Shown: positions 1 through 6,896 of the stretch, piece by piece
Position numbering within the stretch: the first letter of the stretch is position 1
How the letters are laid out: every line of letters starts with the position of its first letter
Source: Desulfobacteraceae bacterium
GTDB lineage: Bacteria > Desulfobacterota > Desulfobacteria > Desulfobacterales > Desulfobacteraceae
Length of the DNA stretch: 7,963 nt
NCBI GenBank assembly: GCA_024225895.1
Contig: JAAEMC010000258.1
Coordinates: 1 to 7,963, forward strand
Reading direction: 5' to 3'
Program-made: the position numbers and the translations under genes
The notes under the pieces: generated by a model
Databases searched by the model: none
What the model was told of the DNA's origin: nothing
Seen by the model: only the letters and a program-made list of their open reading frames with translations

Positions 1-468
1 AACTGCCTCTGCTTCTCTTTCTTCGGGTGGTCCATACCCCCCGCTTCCCGGTAAACGTATACTAAGCAGATCGCCTGATTTAATCTGCCCCACACCCTTT
101 GACCTGCATTTTTTTTCCATTGGGGTATCGGGATTCAAAATAAGATTGCTCATGCTGCCATCCTTGCCGCCAAAAATACCCAGAGGCCTGAATTTCTGGC
201 GATCAGAATAACGTGCCCAGACCACATCCGTAAGAAACCTGATATCCCTGCGGGTGGAAACCCCGCCCCTGTATTTTCCAGCTCCTCCTGAATTTTTGAT
301 AAATTCATATCGTTCTATCATTACAGGATATTCCAATTCTGCGGCCTCAACAGGCGTATTCATGAAACGGCCAAGATGTAAATCCTGCCCGTCAGGTCCA
401 TCCTTGTCAGGCCTTGCACCGCCGCCGCCGCCCTGAATTTCAATATAGCTGAACCGTTTTTTTTTTTC
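1..468 (-). pseudogene. hyuB: C-terminal part of HyuB (hydantoinase B/oxoprolinase family), after an in-frame stop; runs off the window
   Basis: Translating the minus strand from 468 to 1, in the same frame as the upstream hyuB segment, gives 156 codons with no stop. The product starts EKKKRFSYIEIQGGGGGARP and continues through GRFMNTPVEAAELEYPVMIE, a KNSGGAGKYRGG segment, VVWARYSDR and a near-terminal PGSGGYGPPEERE. These are the glycine-rich C-terminal motifs usual in HyuB. The segment aligns directly onto the end of the upstream part: GIH, stop, EKKKRF stands where homologues usually read GIHPxTGKRF. So no residues appear to be missing. The frame is undamaged apart from the stop. I see no convincing start: the first in-frame ATG (363-361) has no Shine-Dalgarno sequence and lies beyond the glycine-rich motif. 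This is therefore unlikely to be an independent gene. The remaining few tens of residues lie outside the window. Confidence 0.8.
457..467. repeat. Homopolymer tract, 11 A on the coding (minus) strand
   Basis: Eleven consecutive A residues on the minus strand begin four bases after the first base of the in-frame TAA in hyuB. They encode most of the EKKK segment. Tracts of this length are prone to polymerase slippage, in the cell and during sequencing. Frame counting shows that the present tract length keeps the downstream hyuB frame in register with the upstream part. Confidence 0.9.
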
Positions 469-1593
469 TTAATGAATCCCGGTAAAATTGTTTGTACAGG
501 CTTGACCGTGGCTGCCGGCAACAATGCGTTTGGGAACGACTTTGCTCATAGCCCTTAGCATGGCCTCCACAATTTTAGTCATGGTCTGGCTTCTGGCTGT
601 GACACCGGCCGGGAGAAGAGGATTTGTAACCAGGCCTTCCCTGCTGGACACTTCAATGGGTCTGAATGTTCCTGAATTAAGCGCCATATAAGGATCAATT
701 ATTCCCACCATGGTATAAAAGACACCACCCTTGGTACAGGACCAGGGAGAATTTACATTACCTTTAGTTTGAGAGCTGCTGCCCTCAAAATCAACTTGCA
801 TGCCATCGCCTTTTATATGGATATTCACTTGAACTTTCACAGGAGTATCAACACATCCGTCATCATACAAATAAACGATAACCGTATAATCACCATCCGG
901 GACTGACGCAATAAAGTAACGAACTTTTTTCTCAGTATAATCAGAAAGCATGGATGTACATTTTTGAAAAATATCCAGACCGTATTTGGCTATCAAAGCT
1001 TTAATCCTCTCAACTCCGATCTTTGCTGTTGCGGCCTGTGCTCTTATGTCCTCCATGGTTTTTTTAGGGATGCGTATATTATTTGAAATCAGATCAAAGA
1101 TTTGAGGGTCTTCTTTTCCTTTTTGATAGAGCTTAACAAAAGGAATTCGAAGACCTTCCTGATAAATTTCAGTTAATCCGCCTGCAACACCTCCGGGCAC
1201 AGCTCCCCCCATATCAAGCTGATGAGCGATATTGGCCACAAAAGCAACCACTTTATTTTCTATCAGCACAGGTGATAAGAGCTGCACATCAAGAAGATGT
1301 TGTCCGCCAAGGTATGGGTCATTACAGATAATTACATCGCCGTCATTGAACTCTTTAACGTGTTTAATCATATTCACTGCGGTTTCCGGAAGACTGAATA
1401 TCATCAGGGGACAAAGATGCGCCTGGGCCAGGATACCGCCGTCAGCATCCAGCACGCCGCAGTTTATATCCATAATTTCCTTGACAATTGTTGTTCGTCC
1501 CATCCTCATCAGGTTATAACCCATGTCATCTGCCACAGCCTCTAATCCGTATCGTATAACCTGCATGGTTATAGCATCTGCTTTATATTTCAT
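469..1593 (-). CDS. hyuB: Hydantoinase B/oxoprolinase family subunit, 374-residue N-terminal portion ending at an in-frame TAA
   Basis: This is the B subunit of the HyuA/HyuB family (N-methylhydantoinase, 5-oxoprolinase, caprolactamase and acetone/acetophenone carboxylase relatives). The family acts in the cytoplasm on amide-like or ketone substrates with ATP. Visible motifs are DGDVIICNDPYLGGQHLLD (about 84-102), NIAHQLDMGG (121-130), NSGTFRPIEV and PLLPAGVTARSQTMTKIVEA near the end. D42, H99, D102 and H124 match, within one position, the metal ligands I recall for caprolactamase CapB, so the metal site looks intact. The ATG at 1593 is preceded by AAGGA seven bases upstream, and hyuA ends 17 bases before, so translation is likely coupled. 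Family members are usually about 510-590 residues. This one stops at 374 (TAA, 471-469), but the rest of the protein follows in the same frame. As a 374-residue product it lacks the conserved glycine-rich C-terminus and is probably inactive. Confidence 0.9.
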   Translation of the reverse strand: MKYKADAITMQVIRYGLEAVADDMGYNLMRMGRTTIVKEIMDINCGVLDADGGILAQAHLCPLMIFSLPETAVNMIKHVKEFNDGDVIICNDPYLGGQHLLDVQLLSPVLIENKVVAFVANIAHQLDMGGAVPGGVAGGLTEIYQEGLRIPFVKLYQKGKEDPQIFDLISNNIRIPKKTMEDIRAQAATAKIGVERIKALIAKYGLDIFQKCTSMLSDYTEKKVRYFIASVPDGDYTVIVYLYDDGCVDTPVKVQVNIHIKGDGMQVDFEGSSSQTKGNVNSPWSCTKGGVFYTMVGIIDPYMALNSGTFRPIEVSSREGLVTNPLLPAGVTARSQTMTKIVEAMLRAMSKVVPKRIVAGSHGQACTNNFTGIH

Positions 1594-1610
1594 AGTTTAT
1601 TCCTTGTTCT

Positions 1611-3686
1611 TTAATGACTTTCGTTTTCAATTTCTATTATGATATTTCCAAACTCATCAATGATACCAAAAGAGTCCGGTGGGATGAGTGTTGTGGAAAT
1701 TGTCTCCTCAACAAGACAAGGGCCAACGATTTTGTTCCCAGCCGACAATAGTTTCCGCTCAAAAACTTGTGTTTTTTCCCAACCATTGTTTTCAAAATAT
1801 ACTTGCCTTTCATCTTTTCCGCCGTTTTCTACAAGCATAATTTCAGCTTTTTCCAGTGAAAAAGAAACCGGGCGGTTTTTTCCTTTTACTCTTACTCTCA
1901 AATTTACAAATTCCACAATTTCAAGTGGCTCAGCATAGGAATATACCTGCTGATGCAATTCATGAAAATTGAGGGCGATATTTTTAATATAATTAATATC
2001 TACTTCTTTTATCGGTTCAAGGGGAGCATTAAGTTCCCATGATTGTCCTTCATATCGAAGATCTGCAGACCATGTCAGGTCTATGTCCTGTTCCGGAACA
2101 TTTTCTTTTTCCATTTGTAGCAACGCTTCTTTTTCCATGGCTAAAAATGTGTTTAAAAAATCATTTGGATTGACCTGGCAATCTTGTTTAATAAAGGTTC
2201 TTACAAAATCATGTTGAATATCTGCCACAACAAAACCGACTGCTGAAAAATTACCACTCATGGGCGGAACGATCACTCTGTTCATACTCAGTTCCTTGGC
2301 GATATCCACAGCATGCAGTGCAGCAGCTCCTCCCATTGCAACCAAAGAGAACTCCCTTAAATCATATCCTCTTTCAACGGAATTTTTGCTAATCCCTTTT
2401 GCCATGTTAGCGTTGACAATGCGCAGAATTCCTGCGGCTGCCTCTTCAATACCGATGCCTAATTTATCGGCAACATGATTTTTAATTGCTTTGGCTGCCT
2501 TTTTGGGAAAAAGAGAAAGCTTTCCCCCTAAAAAATAATCCGGATTTAATCGACCAAGTATCAGATTGGTATCAGAAACTGTCGGCAGAACTCCTCCCCA
2601 TCCGTAACATGCAGGCCCGGGACTGGAACCGGCACTTTTCGGTCCGACATTGAGTGCACCTGCAACATCAACCCATGCAATACTGCCGCCACCGGCTCCG
2701 ATTGTCTTTAAGTCCACCATGGGCAGTTTGACAGGATAGTTGTTAACGCCTCCCCAGGTAGTCGTCTTTGGAAGATTCTTGTCTATAATCGAAATATCGA
2801 AGGTCGTTCCCCCCATATCCGCACCAATGGCCATTTCATTATCAGTCATAGTACTGATAAATGCTGTTGCAATTGCTCCTCCTGCAGGGCCTGAATTAAT
2901 AAGATGAGCAGCATGGTCACCTGCAATATGGGCCGCCATTGTTCCACCGCTGCTTTGCATAATCTGAAGATTTACATTGCCGTATTGATCTTTCAGCTGA
3001 TCAATGAGCTTGTTCATATATTTTTTTATTACCGGACCGAGATAGCCGTTCATTACCGTTGTACATGTTCTCTCATATTCTCGAAATTCCGGACAGATTT
3101 CCGAAGAAAGAGAAACAGGAATATCCGGTAGTTCCTTCCTGCATATTTCTGCAATTCTTTTTTCATGGATTTGATTCAAAAAAGAAAAAAGAAGTGAAAT
3201 AACGATTGAATCAACATTATTCTCTTTGAAAACCCGGATAGCGGAAAAAACGGAATCCTCATCCAAAGGAGTATAAATTTCCCCTTTGCTGTTAACTCTT
3301 TCAATAACACCTTTTCTTAGATACCTTGGCACAAGTGGTGTTGGGTTGTCGGCACCAAAATCGAAGGCAGCCTCCTTTGGACGGGCAACTCGTCTTATTT
3401 CAAGCACATCTTCAAATCCGGCTGTGGTAATAAGACCGACCTTGGCACCATTGCCTTCAATAATAGCATTGGTTCCAATGGTTGTTCCATGGATAATATA
3501 ATCTATATCATCCATTTCAACGTCTCCGATCTGGAGTATCTCTTCTATGCCGGTAAGAACCCCCTGCGTTAAATCGTTATGAGTTGTGGGTGTTTTGGTA
3601 TAATGAAATTTCCCTGATAATTCATTTACCATCACAACATCGGTAAATGTGCCTCCGACATCAATTCCAATTCGTAAATTTTTCAT
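1611..3686 (-). CDS. hyuA: Hydantoinase A/oxoprolinase family ATP-dependent subunit
   Basis: This is the A subunit of the HyuA/HyuB enzyme family. It has an actin-like (ASKHA) fold that binds ATP and phosphorylates or activates the substrate for the B subunit. At 691 residues it is full length for the family. The Hydant_A_N domain covers about 4-185, with the phosphate-binding IGIDVGGTFTDVV (6-18), GTTIGTNAIIEG (67-78) and VGLITTAGFEDVLEIRR. The hydantoinase A domain follows (about 200-490), with ICPEFREYERT, QSSGGTM, INSGPAGGA, GADMGGTTFDIS (288-299), TIGAGGGSIAWVD and VAMGGAAALHA. A less conserved C-terminal domain runs to the end. The ATG has AGGA seven bases upstream. A 236-base spacer separates it from the V4R gene, so it may have its own promoter. 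The substrate (hydantoin, lactam, oxoproline or a ketone to be carboxylated) cannot be decided from sequence. Its partner hyuB carries an in-frame stop. Confidence 0.93.
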   Translation of the reverse strand: MKNLRIGIDVGGTFTDVVMVNELSGKFHYTKTPTTHNDLTQGVLTGIEEILQIGDVEMDDIDYIIHGTTIGTNAIIEGNGAKVGLITTAGFEDVLEIRRVARPKEAAFDFGADNPTPLVPRYLRKGVIERVNSKGEIYTPLDEDSVFSAIRVFKENNVDSIVISLLFSFLNQIHEKRIAEICRKELPDIPVSLSSEICPEFREYERTCTTVMNGYLGPVIKKYMNKLIDQLKDQYGNVNLQIMQSSGGTMAAHIAGDHAAHLINSGPAGGAIATAFISTMTDNEMAIGADMGGTTFDISIIDKNLPKTTTWGGVNNYPVKLPMVDLKTIGAGGGSIAWVDVAGALNVGPKSAGSSPGPACYGWGGVLPTVSDTNLILGRLNPDYFLGGKLSLFPKKAAKAIKNHVADKLGIGIEEAAAGILRIVNANMAKGISKNSVERGYDLREFSLVAMGGAAALHAVDIAKELSMNRVIVPPMSGNFSAVGFVVADIQHDFVRTFIKQDCQVNPNDFLNTFLAMEKEALLQMEKENVPEQDIDLTWSADLRYEGQSWELNAPLEPIKEVDINYIKNIALNFHELHQQVYSYAEPLEIVEFVNLRVRVKGKNRPVSFSLEKAEIMLVENGGKDERQVYFENNGWEKTQVFERKLLSAGNKIVGPCLVEETISTTLIPPDSFGIIDEFGNIIIEIENESH

Positions 3687-3757
3687 AATTTTTTCCTTTT
3701 GCTGTCTTTTTAATCATATATTTTTTTAAAATCAAAATTATGCGCTGTTGTTTTGAA

Positions 3758-3772
3758 ACAAGCCTGGCTTGT
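3758..3772. promoter_or_regulatory. 15-base palindrome upstream of hyuA, candidate operator
   Basis: ACAAGCC-T-GGCTTGT is a perfect 7-1-7 inverted repeat, 72-86 bases before the hyuA start. It is G/C-richer than the surrounding AT-rich spacer. It is flanked by an imperfect inverted pair (about 3730-3743 and 3781-3794, 12 of 14 bases matching). The symmetry suits a dimeric DNA-binding regulator. As RNA it could form a six-base-pair hairpin with a three-base loop, but only a short T run follows, so it is a poor intrinsic terminator. No regulator family is assigned. Confidence 0.4.
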
Positions 3773-3888
3773 GGAACTTAAAATTATGATTTTGCTATCT
3801 CTTTTTTCTTTATTTTTTCAAGAGAAGTACGTTGGAATTTCTTTTTAAAACTATCTTTTTGAAACCATTAATATTTTAAAACCATACC

Positions 3889-3916
3889 ATTATAAAATGG
3901 CGATAACCTTCAGCAA
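3889..3916 (-). promoter_or_regulatory. Candidate sigma-70 promoter for hyuAB
   Basis: On the minus strand, a perfect TATAAT (3894-3889) lies 16 bases after TTGCTG (3916-3911), which matches the -35 consensus at three of six positions. It begins just beyond the V4R gene's stop and would give a leader of about 195 bases before hyuA. The region is AT-rich, so a chance match is quite possible. Confidence 0.3.
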
Positions 3917-3922
3917 TAGTTA

Positions 3923-4921
3923 TCAATTATAAAAATTATTTTTCCAAAATTCCGGATCTGCCTTTTCCTTCCAGTTAGAACCGAATTTGTTAGAAAAATA
4001 CTTTTCAAGCCTGATAAACCACTTATTGTTTTCGTAAACACCTCCCTGATGGTTTGTTAATACATCAGTCAGAAACGTCTTAATTTCAAAAAGCTTTTCC
4101 TTTGGCACATAAGCCTGTGCCCCATCTTTTATGGTTTTAATAAAATTTTCAGGATTAAGAGCATGGGCTGTCAACATGAGTGTAGGAATTTTTTTATTCC
4201 TTGTGATTTCCAATAATTCATATCCATTCACACCCATGATATCGAGAACAGCCGCATCATATTCCTCTTTTTGCAGAAGAGTACTCGCGGTTTCAAAATC
4301 ACCTGCTATTTTAACAACACAATTATGGAGTATTTCTTTAATGGAATCCAAAATATCAGGTTCATCATCAACAACTAATATTTTTTTCCCGCTTAGAATA
4401 TCGAAAGGCTTAGATTCCGTATCCACGATAAAAACACAGTTTTCAAAACCTTTGGAAGCACATTCAACCTCATGGGCTATGCAGTATTGGTCAAAAAGTA
4501 TGGATGCCATTCCACCAATAACCCCTCTGATTAAATCGCACACACATTTTGATGATTTCCCGTAGGACCGTGCAAAAGGGGAATTTTTTACTGAAACCTC
4601 CAGGATGCCTTTTTCTGCATCAAAGCGATTTAGATTAAAATTACCCCATCCTATCTCAGTTCCCATTTTCAACATGAATTCAATAATCTGCTTGTCAGAG
4701 AAGTTAAAAATTTCTTTATATTTCTTTGAGGATTGGTATCCGCCACTGAATCCGCCCTGATAAATCCCTTCTTTGGCGTTCTCTCCCAAGACTTTTTCTA
4801 TTTCTTTTTGAAAATCTGTAATTGTTTCAGGTCTTACGAGCAAATACCTGACTCCATGATAAGTAAGGGTCCCATCGTTTTCATCATATTCAAGGTCATC
4901 TAATATAGAATTTTTTGACAC
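3923..4921 (-). CDS. V4R (XylR-N-like) sensor domain fused to a response-regulator receiver domain
   Basis: This 332-residue cytoplasmic signalling protein has an N-terminal XylR-N/V4R-type sensor (about 15-170), beginning GTLTYHGVRYLLVRPETI and ending in the V4R core SSKCVCDLIRGVIGGMAS ... VECASKGFENCVFIV. C128, E151, C154 and C162 have the same spacing (+23, +26, +34) as the zinc ligands I recall for the phenol sensor MopR. A CheY-like receiver follows (about 179-290): acidic pair D185/D186, phosphoacceptor D227 (VLDIMG), T251 and K274 are all present. The last 40 residues are rich in aromatics (W301, W317, W326) and match no output domain I know. There is no AAA+ or helix-turn-helix domain, so it is not a classical XylR/DmpR activator. 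The start is GTG, with AAGGA six bases upstream. It lies 47 bases after dctM and is probably co-transcribed. No kinase gene is in the window. Ligand and partner are unknown. Confidence 0.88.
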   Translation of the reverse strand: MSKNSILDDLEYDENDGTLTYHGVRYLLVRPETITDFQKEIEKVLGENAKEGIYQGGFSGGYQSSKKYKEIFNFSDKQIIEFMLKMGTEIGWGNFNLNRFDAEKGILEVSVKNSPFARSYGKSSKCVCDLIRGVIGGMASILFDQYCIAHEVECASKGFENCVFIVDTESKPFDILSGKKILVVDDEPDILDSIKEILHNCVVKIAGDFETASTLLQKEEYDAAVLDIMGVNGYELLEITRNKKIPTLMLTAHALNPENFIKTIKDGAQAYVPKEKLFEIKTFLTDVLTNHQGGVYENNKWFIRLEKYFSNKFGSNWKEKADPEFWKNNFYN

Positions 4922-4927
4922 GACTCT

Positions 4928-4932
4928 TCCTT
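4928..4932 (-). promoter_or_regulatory. Shine-Dalgarno site supporting the GTG start of the V4R-receiver gene
   Basis: AAGGA on the minus strand lies six bases before the GTG at 4921-4919. No in-frame ATG occurs nearby that would keep the conserved GTLTYHGVRYLL segment, so the GTG is the best start. Confidence 0.7.
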
Positions 4933-4968
4933 TTTTAGACTTTCCAGAAATTATTAATTTTCAAACGA

Positions 4969-6282
4969 TTAATTCATTAAGCTTGGCAGATATAAAGCAA
5001 GAGGAGGAAATGCCATAATTAAAGCCATTACAACGGCATCACAGGCTAAAAAAGGCAGTCCTGCTCTGTATATATCGCTCATTGTTGTGTTTGACGGGGC
5101 AACCCCTTTCATGACGAACAGGACCAGACCAAAAGGAGGCGTTGTTGTAGCCATTTCCATATTAATAAGCATCATTGTATTGAACCAGATTGGATCAAAT
5201 CCAAGGTTTTTTATAATTGGAGTATAGACCGGCAACGTAACCATCATTATTGTCAGAGGTTCCATAAAAACCCCCATGAAAAGGAGAATTATCTGCATAA
5301 AAATTAAAATGAATATAGGATGCATATCTAAATTAGCGGCTAAACTCACCATGCCTGAACTGGCACCGCTGAAAGCCAGAATCTGGGAAAATGCCATGGC
5401 ACCTGCCATAATCATGAACATCATAATTGTGACTTTAAGAGTACTGGATACTGAACGGTATATAATCTGCCAGTCCCATCCTCTGTATCTAAGTGCCAGG
5501 ACAAAGCATCCAAGAGCACCGGTAGCTGCTGATTCTGTGGGTGTGGCAACACCTAGGAACATAAGACCGATGACTAAAAAAACAATTGCACCTAAAGGGA
5601 GAACATATTTAAAAGTTAAAACAATCTTCTCAAAAAACGGTGTTTTTTCTACCTCATAGGAAGGTGCCAGGTCTGGTTGTAAAATACATCTGATGATAAT
5701 ATAGGCCCCATAAAGAAATGCCATTATCATTCCCGGCACAATGATTGCCATCAGCATCTCTCCAACTGAATTTCTGCTCAAGGATGCCAGCAAGACTGCC
5801 AGGGCGCTTGGTGGAATCATGATAGCAAGCCCACCGCTACCTATGATTGGGCCGATACTCATTTGTTTTTTATAACCCTTTTTTTCCATTTCCGGTACCA
5901 ATACTGAACCAAGCATGGCACAACCTGCCATGGCCGAACCGGATAATGTGGAAAACAATGTGCCCCCGCCTATCGCCAGCATACTCAGCCTGCCTGGAAT
6001 CCGTCCCAGCCATTTATCGAGCGTGTCCATCATTTTTTGAGCAACACCTGAAATGAACATAATTTCACCCATTAGTATAAACAGGGGAACCGGAAGAAGG
6101 GCGAATGAGGCAATAGATCTGTAAATACTCCTGATAAGTTGGGCAAGGCCTGCTTCACCGCCCCAGAAAATATATACACCCAATATATTAATAAAAAGGA
6201 ACGAGAAGGCTACCGGAACTCCAATAAAAAACAAAAACATTAAACAGGAAAAAATAATTAAAAGAGTTACCCACCATTCCAT
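4969..6282 (-). CDS. dctM: TRAP transporter large permease subunit DctM
   Basis: This is the large, ion-coupled membrane subunit of a tripartite ATP-independent periplasmic (TRAP) transporter. It forms the translocation path for the solute delivered by DctP and works with DctQ in the inner membrane. The 437-residue length is typical. The sequence is almost entirely hydrophobic segments, about 11-12 membrane spans. DctM signatures include GGGTLFSTLSGSAMAG (105-120), IMIPPSALAVLLAS (154-167), GVATPTESAATGALG (244-258) and ATTTPPFGLVLF (378-389). The ATG at 6282 has GAGG nine bases upstream and follows the dctQ stop by 24 bases, consistent with one transcript. No truncation or missing motif is seen. 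The family assignment is firm; the solute is not determined by this subunit. Confidence 0.95.
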   Translation of the reverse strand: MEWWVTLLIIFSCLMFLFFIGVPVAFSFLFINILGVYIFWGGEAGLAQLIRSIYRSIASFALLPVPLFILMGEIMFISGVAQKMMDTLDKWLGRIPGRLSMLAIGGGTLFSTLSGSAMAGCAMLGSVLVPEMEKKGYKKQMSIGPIIGSGGLAIMIPPSALAVLLASLSRNSVGEMLMAIIVPGMIMAFLYGAYIIIRCILQPDLAPSYEVEKTPFFEKIVLTFKYVLPLGAIVFLVIGLMFLGVATPTESAATGALGCFVLALRYRGWDWQIIYRSVSSTLKVTIMMFMIMAGAMAFSQILAFSGASSGMVSLAANLDMHPIFILIFMQIILLFMGVFMEPLTIMMVTLPVYTPIIKNLGFDPIWFNTMMLINMEMATTTPPFGLVLFVMKGVAPSNTTMSDIYRAGLPFLACDAVVMALIMAFPPLALYLPSLMN

Positions 6283-6306
6283 AGCAAAAAGCCTCTATAC
6301 TTCAAG

Positions 6307-6816
6307 TTAAGAGTTTATTTTTCGCGATTCGATCAAAACACCCGCGACGAAACGCAATGTTCTCCTGATGAACTGGACAAATAGCATCAGGCCACCTATG
6401 GGGATAACACCTATTATTAGAAACATGGGTATCTCTAATGTAGTTGTTGTATAAAGACCTTTATTTATACATTCCATGGTAACTTTAAACCCATAAATTG
6501 TCAGGATGCAACAAACGAATACTCCAAGGATGGAACTGAATATTCCTAAAATCGCATTATTTTTTGGTTTAAGATGACTTAAGATAATATCCACTTTCAC
6601 ATGCCCGCCTTCTCGCAATACCCAGGCTGAACCCAGAAAAGTAATATATAAAAGCATGATCTCCGTGACTTCTGTAACCCAGGTCAAGGAGTGATTAAAA
6701 AAAGTTCGTAGAATAACTTCCAGGCAAACCGACAGCATAATAAAAATCAACATAATACCGGCTAAAAACATCATGATGTTCAGCACTCGATCAAAAATTC
6801 CCATGGGCTTTTTCAT
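6307..6816 (-). CDS. dctQ: TRAP transporter small permease subunit DctQ
   Basis: This is the small membrane subunit of the TRAP transporter, which pairs with DctM. From the chosen start it has 169 residues and four hydrophobic spans (about 11-33, 47-66, 88-109, 128-150). The family signature WVTEVTEIMLLYITFLGSAW then LREGGHVKVDI (46-77) is present. A longer reading from an ATG at 6861 (184 residues) is possible, but that ATG has no Shine-Dalgarno sequence and sits in the apical loop of a strong stem-loop. The ATG at 6816 has AGGA five bases upstream and gives a normal N-terminus (MKKPMGIFDRV). It ends 24 bases before dctM. The function is clear by family; the start is inferred. Confidence 0.92.
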   Translation of the reverse strand: MKKPMGIFDRVLNIMMFLAGIMLIFIMLSVCLEVILRTFFNHSLTWVTEVTEIMLLYITFLGSAWVLREGGHVKVDIILSHLKPKNNAILGIFSSILGVFVCCILTIYGFKVTMECINKGLYTTTTLEIPMFLIIGVIPIGGLMLFVQFIRRTLRFVAGVLIESRKINS

Positions 6817-6821
6817 TATTG

Positions 6822-6825
6822 TCCT
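6822..6825 (-). promoter_or_regulatory. Shine-Dalgarno site deciding the dctQ start
   Basis: AGGA on the minus strand, within GGCAGGAC, lies five bases before the ATG at 6816-6814. The upstream alternative ATG at 6861 is preceded only by pyrimidine-rich sequence. Confidence 0.65.
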
Positions 6826-6842
6826 GCCAGTTTTATAATTCA

Positions 6843-6882
6843 AAGCATTAGTCTGTTCCATGAGAGGAAGAGACTAATGCTT
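6843..6882 (-). promoter_or_regulatory. Strong intercistronic stem-loop between dctP and dctQ
   Basis: A perfect 12-base inverted repeat, AAGCATTAGTCT and AGACTAATGCTT, is extended inward past one C-C mismatch by a further four pairs (TTCC with GGAA), leaving a six-base loop. It starts 14 bases after the dctP stop and ends 26 bases before the preferred dctQ start. No real T tract follows, so full intrinsic termination is unlikely. Such structures often protect the upstream message from 3' exonucleases or cause partial termination. Here that would favour abundant DctP over the membrane subunits. The role is inferred; the structure is seen directly. Confidence 0.75.
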
Positions 6883-6896
6883 GAACTATCAAAAGG

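Noticed and set aside
254..436. Small plus-strand open frame inside the hyuB C-terminal region
   Set aside because: It is antisense to clearly conserved HyuB coding sequence, and its proline-rich product mirrors the glycine codons on the other strand.
457..467. The T run as part of an intrinsic terminator on the plus strand
   Set aside because: The T run lies inside the hyuB coding region, no plus-strand gene ends there, and I see no GC-rich hairpin immediately before it other than repetitive GCC codons.
457..471. A frameshift in the homopolymer as the cause of the shortened hyuB
   Set aside because: Codon counting shows the downstream conserved sequence is in the same frame as the upstream part. 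The break is a nonsense codon, so one homopolymer indel cannot explain it.
469..471. Selenocysteine or pyrrolysine recoding at the hyuB stop
   Set aside because: The codon is TAA; these residues use TGA and TAG. TAA is also the normal stop of hyuA, dctP, dctQ and dctM in this window.
3902..3924. Hairpin GATAAC/GTTATC overlapping the V4R gene stop as a terminator
   Set aside because: It has only six AT-rich pairs with an 11-base loop and no T tract following, so it is too weak to call.
4131..4565. 144-codon plus-strand frame opposite the V4R-receiver gene
   Set aside because: It is the antisense shadow of a gene with recognisable domains, and its product shows no family features. The other plus-strand frames opposite hyuA, hyuB and dctM are rejected for the same reason.
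6817..6861. A longer dctQ starting at the ATG at 6861
   Set aside because: There is no Shine-Dalgarno sequence, and the ATG is in the loop of a strong stem-loop. The extra 15 residues are not part of the DctQ signature, and the ATG at 6816 has AGGA at good spacing.
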